A stretch of 64,000 nt of DNA from Alkalimarinus coralli (lineage in GTDB: Bacteria; Pseudomonadota; Gammaproteobacteria; Pseudomonadales; Oleiphilaceae), in NCBI RefSeq assembly GCF_023650515.1, contig NZ_CP096016.1:4218001-4282000 (forward strand), written 5' to 3'. Positions 17,401-26,151 of this stretch are shown here, one piece after another (positions within the stretch are counted from its first letter, which is position 1; each line of letters opens with the position of its first letter). The translations under genes and the position numbers were made by a program. Under the pieces are notes generated by a model. It was given only the letters and a program-made list of their open reading frames with translations, did no database searches and was not told the origin of the DNA.

Positions 17401-19419
17401 TTTAGCGTCCCATACGTCATTGATGCAAGCAGTACCGCAAGCAGCAACGACCATGACCTCATTGCCGGGGTTGCGACGTTTAACAAAGGCGAAACCGTTG
17501 CCACTGTGACCGTTAATGTTACAGCCGATAGTGCCACCGAGGGTGATGAAGTCTTAATTGTTAAGCTAGATGATCGCACCAGCGAAGCGGCTGACTTAAG
17601 TAACGGTTTTAATGCTGATCTATATGACATTAACAGTGGAAGCAACATCCAGCATCAACTCACCATTGTAGAAGGCAATGTCGCACCCAGTGTTAGTTTG
17701 GTTGCGCGGCAGGGTAGAACCAACACCAGCCAGGTGACTCGTAGCGGGGGGCTGGTGACGGTGGTAGCCACGGTTAATGATCTGAATACAGGGGATACCG
17801 TTAGTCTTGACTGGTCGGCCAGTGACAATGTATTGGCTGACTCAGACGGCGATCAGCTCAATAGAACACTGATGTTCGACCCCAGCAATCTGCCATTGGG
17901 GCGATATACTGCCGAACTTACCGCGACTGACAGCCAGGGCGCGACAGGTAGTGGGTTGGTTCATTTTATTGTGGTAGACGCGTTGCCGAACCTTAATCCC
18001 GCACAGGATAGTGATGGTGATGGCATTGATGATGTGACCGAAGGCACGGCTGACTCAGATGGTGATGGCATTCCAGACTACTTGGACAATATTTCGGCGG
18101 CAAACGTTTTGCCTGCCAGTGCTACTGAAACCAATGCCTTTTTGATGGAGTGCGACCCGGATGTTGCTTGTCGCTTGGGGGCGTTCTCAGCGATGGGGGC
18201 GTCGGGTGGTGCCGCACTCAGTACTGAAGATATTGCACGTTTAAACGAACTGAGTGGTGATAACGAGTATGCACTGCAAGGTAGCATTTATGATTTTGAA
18301 ATACATCAGCTAGCCACTCCAGGCCAGCAGGTGAGCGTCGTACTTCCGCTAAGCGTCGCGATCCCCGAAGGGGGTGTTTACCGAAAGTTTCAGAATAGTG
18401 AATGGGTGAACTTTGTTGATGATGACCGCAATGACATTCACTCAAGCCAAGGGTTTATGGGGTATTGTCCACCCCCTGGGGCTGACGGTTGGCAACAAGG
18501 CTTAACGGCGGGTCACTTCTGCTTGCAATTGACGATAGAAGACGGAGGCCCCAATGATGTGGATGGCGAAGTGAATGCTGCGATATCAGACCCCGGTGCA
18601 ATCGGCATTGCTAACGCCACTGCTACACCTACTGGAGGAACAGGGGCGTCGGGTTCTACATCGGTGCAATCCAGTGGTGGAGGGGGCGGAAGCTTTGGCG
18701 GGTTGTTTATGGGGCTGCTTCTGTTGCTGGCAGGCGCTCACCGCGTATCTGCGTTCGGGCGCTTTGCGAGTACTAAGTTTGGTTTAATGGTTACGCTCAT
18801 CATGGGTATGATGCTGGTACTCCCCGCCAATAGAAGTCAGGCAGATGGCTTGACGCAACATCTCAATAACAGCTTTATTGAGTTTGAAGTTTTTTCTGCG
18901 AAGGGATCTCAAGAACAGAGTGACTTTGTAGGGGATATGGAAAGTGCCGGTGTTGCAACGGAGATTAACCGCTATGATGTTCTGCGAACAGGTTATCAGG
19001 CCTCAATTGGTTATACATTTAGCCCGTATGCCACCTTTTTGCTTGGTTATACCGATTTAGGGAGTGTCCGTGTTGATTTTGATACCACCACAACAGATAA
19101 CGACCGCCTGCAACAGGCAATGAAGAAAAGTTACCCGCTCACAGGTGATGGTATTTCAGCAGCCTATCGATTCCGGCACCGCTTTACGCCTCAGGTAAGT
19201 GTGTTTGCCGATGCAGGGGTGTTGTTCTGGAGCGGTGACGTTGATACCAAAGGAGCTAACACAACGCCTGATATAGACGGGGGGACTGATCTAATGATGG
19301 CGCTGGGAATAGATTATGCCATTCTGGAAAAATCAGCGATTGGCCTGAAGTATCGATATCATCAACTGGATGACCAGAGCCTTAATGGGCTAGGTGTGCT
19401 TTTTAGAGTGGGCTTGTAG
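14407..19419 (+). CDS. Giant modular surface protein with internal GlyGly-CTERM-like signal and C-terminal OMP barrel
   Basis: A 1670-residue exported protein. After the signal peptide (about 1-31) comes a lectin-like N-domain, then cadherin/Ig-like modules with NDNEGD- and TDNDST-type repeats, thrombospondin-3-type calcium motifs (DSDGDTVSD near 840, DSDGDGIDD near 1200) and a Calx-beta-like segment. A choice-of-anchor U-like domain follows (about 1240-1410, ending in DGGPNDVDGE). Near 1422-1450 is a sorting-signal pattern: glycine run GGGGGSFGG, hydrophobic helix FMGLLLLLAG, then basic residues. Instead of ending there it continues with a second signal-like helix (about 1455-1478, ending NRSQADG) and a roughly 190-residue OmpA-like beta-barrel ending in GVLFRVGL. 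The arrangement is visible in one uninterrupted reading frame; cell-surface or adhesin function is inferred. Confidence 0.85.
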   Translation: MRTLCCGMSTPKIAAFFISVVLLCYVNRAMADVVTFDTIPGVDQAILASGQGASYTEPTNRITMTIAGGGIPVLVKNATGGSGGSVNVGLCDNLCNIGSLTTVKIKKQDGSRFSFSSLLIANVGGATTGTVEGWRAGSRVYGPVAISFATGTLVAPANWNSLDEVRLNSSDFWAKIDDFTWEAEVIPNTPPALSISNTVLRYIENTAATPVDSLATLTDNEGDANWNGGSLVVQITTNAELSDQLSIPDNAVGSINTSGTNLMNGATVIGTLSASEGTVTGGTALTISFNGNATNALVQQVARAIHYQNSSLTPGTLNRTVTFTARDNSAASTTDSRTISVIRLDRDGRLTAAAGVTEPVPLITSADTPAEAVNLFDFTLVDGGTSDSEAMTVSRVVIHVSGTTNDADRQKVTWRLNGSDASNVTGVYNPSSDEIVFSGLNISVANGSSEVYTLSGYYNNTSGLVPGNSMVLSIDGDTDVTTGSSGTSMGTTSPITNGSGTVITDGAGPVVTSVVVPANGTYRSGATLDFTVNFNENVIVNNTSGVPRLVLIMGASVRYATYLTGSGSSSLLFRHTVQAGDQDLNGIALISSINLNGSTLRDTAGNNANIALTSVGNLSLVRVDAVMPTVIVNTGKGLSEGQLNSVVSSSQLLTTDNDSTAANITYTVIQAPVNGVLRRSGSVLNAGGLFSQSDLTANRISYDHNGSETLSDGFTFTVTDQVGNINDNGAANFVFSFSITAVNDTPVALADTASTFDNTTVSIDVVANDSDADVGDSLDVTSLIVSQSPSHGVAVINAGKIDYTPGNGFIGTDVFSYTISDTNGAASNVATVTVTVASGIDSDGDTVSDAQELIDGTDPTDPDDYLDNTAPVVTVPEDIIVDAEGLFTEVSRAQLLGIAESVSQAQIQSAIAGLASDNIDGAGCCNTSIPALIDGRLLLRPGRNQVVWRAEDRKGNVSIASQFVHVRPLVSLTKTQLTVEGAQADIRFMLNGFAPVYPFSVPYVIDASSTASSNDHDLIAGVATFNKGETVATVTVNVTADSATEGDEVLIVKLDDRTSEAADLSNGFNADLYDINSGSNIQHQLTIVEGNVAPSVSLVARQGRTNTSQVTRSGGLVTVVATVNDLNTGDTVSLDWSASDNVLADSDGDQLNRTLMFDPSNLPLGRYTAELTATDSQGATGSGLVHFIVVDALPNLNPAQDSDGDGIDDVTEGTADSDGDGIPDYLDNISAANVLPASATETNAFLMECDPDVACRLGAFSAMGASGGAALSTEDIARLNELSGDNEYALQGSIYDFEIHQLATPGQQVSVVLPLSVAIPEGGVYRKFQNSEWVNFVDDDRNDIHSSQGFMGYCPPPGADGWQQGLTAGHFCLQLTIEDGGPNDVDGEVNAAISDPGAIGIANATATPTGGTGASGSTSVQSSGGGGGSFGGLFMGLLLLLAGAHRVSAFGRFASTKFGLMVTLIMGMMLVLPANRSQADGLTQHLNNSFIEFEVFSAKGSQEQSDFVGDMESAGVATEINRYDVLRTGYQASIGYTFSPYATFLLGYTDLGSVRVDFDTTTTDNDRLQQAMKKSYPLTGDGISAAYRFRHRFTPQVSVFADAGVLFWSGDVDTKGANTTPDIDGGTDLMMALGIDYAILEKSAIGLKYRYHQLDDQSLNGLGVLFRVGL

Positions 19420-19681
19420 AGGCTCCAGCGGCTGCAATCGCATTGATTTGGTTAAAAACGCCGCGATTATCTATATATCTTTTTGCTTTTTCTCTATTGG
19501 ATAAACTGAAAAAGGTCTTCTATTCTAAGTTTTATACACAGCATAAAGGGAACGATATGTGTTTTGCAGAAAGGAGTAGCCACTACATTAAGCCAGCCCG
19601 GTTACCTGTTAATGAGGCTGTCGTGTCGATTATTCTCAACCTGTTTTATTCTGGCGCTGTTTAGATGATGTTGGTGACTAG

Positions 19682-21379
19682 ATGAATATTTTGTTAGTGG
19701 ATGACGATCAGGTCGATCGGGCGTTGGTGATAAGAACGCTGAAAAAGAGTGACTTAAGTACCCGGATCAGCGAAGCGGTTACCGTCGATCAAGGGCTCGA
19801 TATGTACGCGTCGGATAGCTATGACCTCGTATTGCTTGATTATCGTTTGCCGCAACGTAATGGTATTGAGATGATTGTTGAACTCAGAAATGAGCCCAAA
19901 GAGAACAGCACGGCCATTGTGATGATGAGTTCATCAGAAGATGAAGCGTTGTCACTGGAGTGTATTCGGGCTGGTGCTCAGGACTTTCTGCTCAAATCTG
20001 AAATTACCGAAGCGCGTTTAAAGCGTGCATTGTTGCATGCGTCGACCCGGTTCGAACTCGAAAAGAAACTCTATCAAACCTATCAAAAAGTTAAGTCCCT
20101 GGCGGAGACCGACTCACTGACAGGGTTACCCAATCGCTACTTTTTTGAAGAATCCCTGAAACGAGCGATTGTCTTAAGCATGCGGAACAAGCATAAACTG
20201 GCGCTGTTATTGTTTGATTTAGACAACTTTAAACTGGTTAACGACACGTTTGGCCATGATACCGGGGATGTATTGCTCAAAAAAGTCGTGTCGAGGGCTA
20301 AGAGCTGCTTGCGAGGCAACGAAATTTTTGCTCGTTTGGGTGGCGATGAGTTTGCCATTCTGCTTAGTGACCTCGATACAGAAGAGCAAGCGGGTCAAGT
20401 GGCCAGACGGATAGTCTCGGTTTTGCACAAGCCATTTGAAATTGCGGCAACAGCGATTCAGACAACCTTAAGCGTCGGAATTGCGCTTAACCCAGAAAAC
20501 GGTTGCTCCAGTGAAGAACTGGTTAAATATGCTGACATTGCGATGTACCGGGCTAAAAAACTGGGGCGAAATCAGGTTTGTTTTTTTGAAGAGGAGATGC
20601 AGCAGAAATTCTATAATCGTATAAAAATAGAAGCCGAATTAAGAGAGGCCATTGATAAAAACCAATTCAGGTTGCATTACCAGCCTATTGTAAACCCAGA
20701 AGATAAGAGTGTGAAGGGGTTTGAAGCGCTCATACGCTGGCAGGTAGAAAATGAACTCAGGGGGCCGGATCAGTTCATCGAGATTGCAGAAGAGACGCAG
20801 CAAATCGTCTCAATTGGTTTTTGGGTCATAGAGGAAGCTATTTCCACATTGGCGAAATGGAATGCAACGTCTAACGGCTCGCTGACGATGGCGATTAACG
20901 TATCTGCTCACCAGCTATCTGATAATGGTTTGGTGGAATTCCTGACAGACTGCTTAGACCGATATAACGTGCCTGCCGAGTTAATTGATATTGAGCTGAC
21001 CGAAACGGCGCTGTTTAAAGACACGCCAGAAACGCACAATGTGATGGTCGGTTTGAGTGCCTTGAATTGCCGCTTGTCACTGGATGACTTTGGTACCGGG
21101 TTTTCGTCTATTGCACACCTTCGAAACTACCCGATTTCTGTTGTTAAAATTGATAAGAGCTTGATGCCAGAGAATATTGACGACTCGAAAAATATTGCGT
21201 TGATTGAGGGGCTGGTATCGATGGCCTCTATTTTGGGGTTGGATGTTGTGGCGGAGGGAGTAGAAACAGAACATCAAGTGCTGCTATGTCAGCAGCTCAA
21301 TATACGCTACGTGCAAGGGTATTACTTCTCTAAACCATTGCCCCGACAGGACATTGAAAAAAACTTTTTAATGCGCTGA
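19682..21379 (+). CDS. Response regulator with GGDEF and EAL domains
   Basis: A 565-residue c-di-GMP protein. The receiver is 1-120 (DDD at 7-9, phospho-Asp53 in LLDYRLPQRNG), GGDEF about 140-300 and EAL about 310-560. The diguanylate cyclase motif is intact (ARLGGDEFAI), but the inhibitory I-site position reads RGNE instead of RxxD. The EAL domain retains GFEALIRW, INVSAH, DIELTET, LDDFGTGFSS, VKIDKS and VAEGVET, so phosphodiesterase activity is expected. It is the first of three genes with a CHASE-domain kinase and a single-domain receiver. Confidence 0.93.
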   Translation: MNILLVDDDQVDRALVIRTLKKSDLSTRISEAVTVDQGLDMYASDSYDLVLLDYRLPQRNGIEMIVELRNEPKENSTAIVMMSSSEDEALSLECIRAGAQDFLLKSEITEARLKRALLHASTRFELEKKLYQTYQKVKSLAETDSLTGLPNRYFFEESLKRAIVLSMRNKHKLALLLFDLDNFKLVNDTFGHDTGDVLLKKVVSRAKSCLRGNEIFARLGGDEFAILLSDLDTEEQAGQVARRIVSVLHKPFEIAATAIQTTLSVGIALNPENGCSSEELVKYADIAMYRAKKLGRNQVCFFEEEMQQKFYNRIKIEAELREAIDKNQFRLHYQPIVNPEDKSVKGFEALIRWQVENELRGPDQFIEIAEETQQIVSIGFWVIEEAISTLAKWNATSNGSLTMAINVSAHQLSDNGLVEFLTDCLDRYNVPAELIDIELTETALFKDTPETHNVMVGLSALNCRLSLDDFGTGFSSIAHLRNYPISVVKIDKSLMPENIDDSKNIALIEGLVSMASILGLDVVAEGVETEHQVLLCQQLNIRYVQGYYFSKPLPRQDIEKNFLMR

Positions 21380-21406
21380 TAACCCTCCTTTACAAGGAAC
21401 GTAGCT

Positions 21407-23524
21407 ATGAATCTATTCGCCAAAAATAGCGACAGACTACATTGGGTTTACTGGTTGGTCATTGGGTTATCTCTACTGTTAACATTTGCTGCCTGGTATG
21501 TATCTGACACCCAGATTGAGCAGAAGATTAAACAGCGTTTCGAATTTCAATCTAACCAGCTACTCTCCTTGGTGTCCGAGCGGATGTCTCGTTATGAGGA
21601 TGCTCTCCGGGCCGGTGCGGCGGTTATACATACCAATAATGGAAAAATAGATGCTGACGGCTGGAAGCGGTTTGCAGATGCACTTGATTTGGAGGAGACC
21701 TATGCTGGCATCAATGGCATTGGTGTAATTTATCACGTTGAGCCAGAAGAGCTTGATGCCTTTCTTGAGAATGAGCGACGTCTTCGACCCGACTTTAAGA
21801 TTCACCCTCCTCACTCGCAAGAGGGTTTTTGGCCAATCACCTATATTGAACCGGTAAAATACAATGCCAAAGCCGTCGGGCTGGATATGGCGTTTGAGCA
21901 CAATCGTTATACCGCAGCAAAACAGGCCCGTGACACCTCACGGACACAAATCACCGGGCCGATTGTATTAGTTCAGGATGAAAAGAAAATGCCGGGCTTT
22001 TTACAGTACGTGCCGTTTTATGACAGCCTGAATATCAGCACGCCCGAGCAGCGCCGAAAGCACTTTGTGGGTCATGTTTATGCGCCCTTTATTGTAGACA
22101 AGCTAATTAAGGGCACGCTTGAGCAGAATAGCCGAAAGCTTATATTCAGTGTTTATGATGGTGATGACCAGCTTTACAATGAGCTTTTACCGGGCAATGC
22201 CGATTATGATCCGTCACCTCTTTATAGCAAGGAAGTCTCGGTTGATATGTATGGTCGTACCTGGATATTTACCATTCAAACGACCCAGTCGTTTCGAAAA
22301 GAGATCAGTACAAACCAGTCTGTTTATATCTTGGTAGGCGGCATTGTTGATAGCTTGTTGCTGTTCTTGCTGTTTGTCTTCGTTGGCAGCAACCGAAAGT
22401 CGTTGCTGCTAGCCGAAAAAATGACAAAGAAGTCGCTAATTAGCGAAGAGTATTTTCGGCATATTATTGAGGCTGCACCCTGCGGTATGGTTATCGCCAA
22501 TGAACAAGGGATAATAGAACAAGCCAACCCGCATGCAGGGTTGCTATTTGGCTATAAAAAGGATGAGTTAGTAGGTAAAACCATTGAATCGTTAGTGCCA
22601 AAAAGGTTTCAGGTCGAACATCCAAAGAATAGAGAGCAATTTTTAGCAGAGCATGGACAGCCTATTCGGCGTATGGGTCAGAACAGGGAAATCTTTGGTT
22701 TAAGAAGCAATGGCGAAGAATTCCCTGCAGAGGTTGGTTTAGCCAAGTTTATCGGTGAAGATGGTGTTAAGGTGTTGTCGACTATTATTGATGTGACTGA
22801 ATCAACCCAGATTACCAACGAACTCAAGCGCAGTAATAAAGAACTAAATGACTTTGCTTACGTGGCTTCACATGATTTAAAAGCGCCGCTGAGAGGAATT
22901 ATGCAGCTATCTAGCTGGGTCGAAGAGGATGTTGCAGAATTTGCGAGTGAGGAGACCAAAAATTATCTTGAATTGTTGAGAAGCAGAACCGCACGGTTAG
23001 AAAAATTATTGGATGACCTGTTAGCGTATTCTCGAATTGGTCGGCATCACGGTGAAGTTTGCGAAGTCGACATAAAAGAGTTGGTTAGCAGTGTCTTCAC
23101 CCTATTAGACCCACCACCAGCGTTTACACTGGATTGTTCAGGTAAATTACCAGTACTGAAAACATTGGCCGTTCCACTGGAAGTGATATTTCGTAACCTC
23201 ATTGGCAACGCCATTAAGCACCATGATAGGTCTGATGGCGTTATTACTATTTCCGCTGAAGAGCAAACAGACGCATATGAGTTCTCTGTCTATAATGATG
23301 GGCCGGGTATCGCACCTAAGCATCAGGCGCAGGTTTTTGAAATGTTCAAGACGCTGAAACCTCGTGATGAGGTAGAAGGAAGTGGAATGGGGTTGGCAAT
23401 TATCAAGAAATTGCTTGAGTATCATGGTGGGGAGATAACGGTCTCGTCAGACAACGAGCGAGGTGTTTGTTTTACATTTAAGTGGCCTAAGATTATGTCC
23501 GACGAGGGAGTAAACAGTGAGTAA
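21407..23524 (+). CDS. CHASE- and PAS-domain sensor histidine kinase
   Basis: A 705-residue membrane kinase. TM1 lies at about 13-32, a periplasmic CHASE domain at about 75-230 (INGIGVIYHVEPEE, GLDMAFEHNR, ITGPIVLVQD), TM2 at about 305-327 and a PAS domain at about 350-465 (GMVIANEQGIIEQANPHAG). HisKA has FAYVASHDLKAPLRGI with phospho-His near 489; the ATPase domain has NLIGNAIKH, GMGLAIIKK and a final FTFKW. CHASE domains bind small extracellular ligands in other systems; the ligand here is unknown. Its stop overlaps the next gene's GTG start. Confidence 0.93.
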   Translation: MNLFAKNSDRLHWVYWLVIGLSLLLTFAAWYVSDTQIEQKIKQRFEFQSNQLLSLVSERMSRYEDALRAGAAVIHTNNGKIDADGWKRFADALDLEETYAGINGIGVIYHVEPEELDAFLENERRLRPDFKIHPPHSQEGFWPITYIEPVKYNAKAVGLDMAFEHNRYTAAKQARDTSRTQITGPIVLVQDEKKMPGFLQYVPFYDSLNISTPEQRRKHFVGHVYAPFIVDKLIKGTLEQNSRKLIFSVYDGDDQLYNELLPGNADYDPSPLYSKEVSVDMYGRTWIFTIQTTQSFRKEISTNQSVYILVGGIVDSLLLFLLFVFVGSNRKSLLLAEKMTKKSLISEEYFRHIIEAAPCGMVIANEQGIIEQANPHAGLLFGYKKDELVGKTIESLVPKRFQVEHPKNREQFLAEHGQPIRRMGQNREIFGLRSNGEEFPAEVGLAKFIGEDGVKVLSTIIDVTESTQITNELKRSNKELNDFAYVASHDLKAPLRGIMQLSSWVEEDVAEFASEETKNYLELLRSRTARLEKLLDDLLAYSRIGRHHGEVCEVDIKELVSSVFTLLDPPPAFTLDCSGKLPVLKTLAVPLEVIFRNLIGNAIKHHDRSDGVITISAEEQTDAYEFSVYNDGPGIAPKHQAQVFEMFKTLKPRDEVEGSGMGLAIIKKLLEYHGGEITVSSDNERGVCFTFKWPKIMSDEGVNSE

Positions 23525-23945
23525 TGTTACCTATGAGCCGGTATCTATTCTTATGGTCGAAGATGATGATATCGACGCCTTGAGCGTTCAGCGTGCATTC
23601 AAACGAATGAAAATTGCCAACCCCATCATTCGCGCAAAGGATGGCATTGAGGCACTGGAAATACTCAAGGAAGGGCGTGTAAAACACCCTTATTTGATAC
23701 TGCTAGATCTTAATATGCCAAGAATGGGCGGTTTGGAAATGCTCAATATTATTCGCAATACACCTCAACTCGAAAGCAGTGTGGTGTTTGTGCTGACCAC
23801 CAGCAAAGATGGTGAGGATAAATTGGCCGCCTACAAACAGCATATTGCCGGTTATATTGTGAAAGAGAAGCTGGATGAGGGGTTTGAAGGACTGGTCAAA
23901 CTGCTCGACCACTACTGGAAGCTGGTTGAATTGCCCACCTCATAA
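23517..23945 (+). CDS. Single-domain response regulator (Rcp1/CheY-like)
   Basis: A 142-residue stand-alone receiver with EDDD at 15-18, phospho-Asp64 (ILLDLNMPRMGG), Thr in FVLTTS and Lys in YIVKEK. It starts at GTG with GAGGGAG just upstream, overlapping the kinase stop by 8 bp. The lack of an output domain suggests it relays phosphate from the CHASE kinase, possibly to the REC-GGDEF-EAL protein at the head of the operon. That link is inference from gene order. Confidence 0.92.
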   Translation: MSNVTYEPVSILMVEDDDIDALSVQRAFKRMKIANPIIRAKDGIEALEILKEGRVKHPYLILLDLNMPRMGGLEMLNIIRNTPQLESSVVFVLTTSKDGEDKLAAYKQHIAGYIVKEKLDEGFEGLVKLLDHYWKLVELPTS

Positions 23946-24019
23946 GCGCTATCTATCAGTACACATTAGGTGCTTATGGTATTAGCAAAAGAAAATCTTA
24001 ATCAGGCTGGAGTGGCTGT

Positions 24020-24094
24020 TTGTCGCTTAAGGCTGCGTTATTCAAGTATGCCCCTACGGTATTAATTGTATTACCCCAACGCTTAAAGCGACAA
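24020..24094. other. Long-range inverted repeat upstream of the TSUP gene
   Basis: TTGTCGCTTAAG (24020-24031) is complementary, with one bulge, to CTTAAAGCGACAA (24082-24094), across a 50-base loop. It lies between the receiver gene and the exporter gene. It may be a terminator-like structure or the relic of a small element; function unknown. Confidence 0.4.
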
Positions 24095-24137
24095 TGTGGT
24101 CGTTGATCGCGTTTATTGATGATTGAGCAGGTTGTTG

Positions 24138-24908
24138 ATGACTGAGTGGATAGTGGTCGTTTTGGCGGGCTTTTTAGGGGGAATGCTTAACGCCGTTGCG
24201 GGGGGAGGAAGCTTTATAACGCTACCAGCATTGGTATTGGTGGGGGTACCCCCAGTAGCAGCAAATACAACAGGAACCGCTGCATTGCTTCCAGGTTATA
24301 TCGCTAGCGCTTGGCGCTTTAGGCGAGAGATTGAATATCCAAAAGGGTTGGGTTTTCGTTCGGTCAGTGTTGTTGCGCTATTGGGTGGAAGTATCGGTGC
24401 TGTAACACTTCTGCTTACCAGTGATCAGGTATTTTCAGCGCTGATTCCCTGGCTTATTCTATTGTCTACAACCGCGTTTATTGTTGGCCCAAAATTAATG
24501 GGCTTTAAAAGGCCCGTCTCAGGCCGGTTAGCCAAGCATAGAGGCAGGTCTCAGGTTCAGGCGATTAATATCGCAGCGTTAATGGTGATCTGTATATATG
24601 GTGGATACTTTAATGGTGGGATGGGAATCATATTGCTGGCTGCATTCGGTTTAATGGGGCAGAACAATTTGCTTGGTATGAATGGACTGAAGAATATTGT
24701 GTCAGCGCTGTTAACGGTGATTGCAGTGATTATCTATACCATAGGAGGCACGGTTAAACTGGAGTATTTATTAATACTGGGAGTCGGTTCGGTGGTCGGT
24801 GGTTATGTGGGGGCGGGGCTAGCCTACCGAGTTTCACAGCTGTATTTGAGACGACTGATTATTGTTATTGGGTGCCTGATGGCCGCAGGTTTTTTCTTGA
24901 ATGGTTAG
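24138..24908 (+). CDS. TSUP family anion exporter (TauE/SafE)
   Basis: About 256 residues from the ATG at 24138, which has GAGCAGG six bases upstream; a TTG at 24123 is also open. It is almost entirely hydrophobic, with about eight TM segments and the duplicated family motifs GGMLNAVAGGGSFITLPAL near the start and GGYFNGGMGIILLAAFGLMG in the second half. TSUP proteins export sulfite or other organosulfur anions; the substrate here is not evident. A block of tandem repeats begins directly after the stop. Confidence 0.9.
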   Translation: MTEWIVVVLAGFLGGMLNAVAGGGSFITLPALVLVGVPPVAANTTGTAALLPGYIASAWRFRREIEYPKGLGFRSVSVVALLGGSIGAVTLLLTSDQVFSALIPWLILLSTTAFIVGPKLMGFKRPVSGRLAKHRGRSQVQAINIAALMVICIYGGYFNGGMGIILLAAFGLMGQNNLLGMNGLKNIVSALLTVIAVIIYTIGGTVKLEYLLILGVGSVVGGYVGAGLAYRVSQLYLRRLIIVIGCLMAAGFFLNG

Positions 24909-24916
24909 CTATAAGA

Positions 24917-25697
24917 AGAGCCCGCCACACTGAAAGCTCAAATAGCCCAACCCTGATTCCAGTCGTACCTCCTTTCATCAAGGCTACAACGTATATGAGC
25001 TTGCGCACCAAAGACTCCGAGATACCCGTAGCCGTGATGCAGCGCAGCGGAATCAAGGAGTCCGTCACTGAAATCTCAAATAGCCCAACCCTGATTCCAG
25101 TCGTACCTCCTTGTATCAAGGCTACAATTGCGCACCAAAGACTCCGAGATACCCGTAGCCGTTATGCAGCGCAGCGGAATAAAGGAGTCCGTCACTGAAA
25201 TCTCAAATAGCCCAACCCTGATTCCAGTCGTACCTCCTTTCATCAAGGCTACAACGTATATGCGCTTGCGCACCAAAGACTCCGAGATACCCGTAGCCGT
25301 GATGCAGCGCAGCGGAATCAAGGAGCCCGCCACATTGAAAGCTCAAATAGCCCAACCCTGATTCCAGTCGTGCCTCCTTGCATCAAGGCTACAACGTATA
25401 TGAGCTTGCGCACCAAAGACTCCGAGATACCCGTAGCCGTTATGCAGCGCAGCGGAATCAAGGAGCCCGCCACACTGAAAGCTCAAATAGCCCAACCCTG
25501 ATTCCAGTCGTTCCTCCTTTCATCAAGGCTACAACGTATATGAGCTTGCGCACCAAAGACTCCGAGATACCCGTAGCCGTTATGCAGCGCAGCGGAATCA
25601 AGGAGTCCGTCACTGAAATCTCAAATAGCCCAACCCTGATTCCAGTCGTACCTCCTTGTATCAAGGCTACAACGTATATGCGCTTGCGCATCAAATA
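24917..25697. repeat. Tandem array of ~140-bp extragenic repeats
   Basis: The motif TCAAATAGCCCAACCCTG recurs at 24938, 25076, 25203, 25343, 25483 and 25621, giving periods of 138, 127, 140, 140 and 138 bp. The short 127-bp unit has lost a segment around ACGTATATGAGC. Each unit contains ATGCAGCGCAGCGGAAT beside CCCGTAGCC, resembling the widespread GTAGCC...ATGCAGCGCAGCGGAAT type of proteobacterial intergenic repeat. Both strands contain open frames because the period is often near a multiple of three, but these look non-coding. Unit ends alternate between GAAAGC and GAAATC variants. Confidence 0.93.
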
Positions 25698-25753
25698 GTG
25701 TTAGAAATCACCCAACGTTATGCTTAAGTAAGTGCCACTCTAAGCTGGCCCCA

Positions 25754-26143
25754 TTACTGCTCGTAAGGGGAGGCGCTCTCCGCGATATGCACGAGTCTGT
25801 AAGTACTGCGATCATGATCCTTATCGGGTTTTTCCACTTCGACAACGCCCCCTCTCTCACGCAATAGTGTGTTGGTGGGGTTGTTGTAGAGCTGTTTACG
25901 AAACTGAAGATAGTCAGATCGATTCTTAGCCAGTACTTGCTGATGCTTTTGTTCGAACAGGGAGCAGGTCAGCTGAAACAGGGCTGGGAGTGTGAAAATA
26001 AAATGGTTGGCGCTAATCTGAAGATCTCCCTCAAAGGTGGCAACCGCGTTTAGTAGTGCGGAATCTTGTCGTAAAAAACCATCAAAAACATGTTCCATAA
26101 GAAACTGATAGAGTTCGCTCATCGCAGGGGGAGGGGTTGTCAT
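25754..26143 (-). CDS. Hypothetical protein
   Basis: A 129-residue predicted cytoplasmic protein not assigned to a family. It is mostly helical with no signal peptide or TM segment; the C-terminal third is charged (VVEVEKPDKDHDRS). It starts eight bases downstream of the DUF3301 gene's stop on the same strand, so it is probably cotranscribed with DUF3301 and yaeQ. Composition and spacing support a real gene. Confidence 0.65.
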   Translation of the reverse strand: MTTPPPAMSELYQFLMEHVFDGFLRQDSALLNAVATFEGDLQISANHFIFTLPALFQLTCSLFEQKHQQVLAKNRSDYLQFRKQLYNNPTNTLLRERGGVVEVEKPDKDHDRSTYRLVHIAESASPYEQ

Positions 26144-26151
26144 CTCAAGGA

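Noticed and set aside
19443-19664. Possible 73-residue protein
   Set aside because: No recognisable similarity, a poor start context and low-complexity N-terminus; treated as intergenic.
24917-25697. CRISPR array
   Set aside because: Units are about 140 bp and identical throughout, with no short repeats alternating with unique spacers, and no cas genes are nearby.
24865-25698. Open reading frames on both strands in the repeat block
   Set aside because: They exist only because the repeat unit lacks stops in some frames. The same peptide repeats in each unit, both strands are equally open, and no ribosome sites are present.
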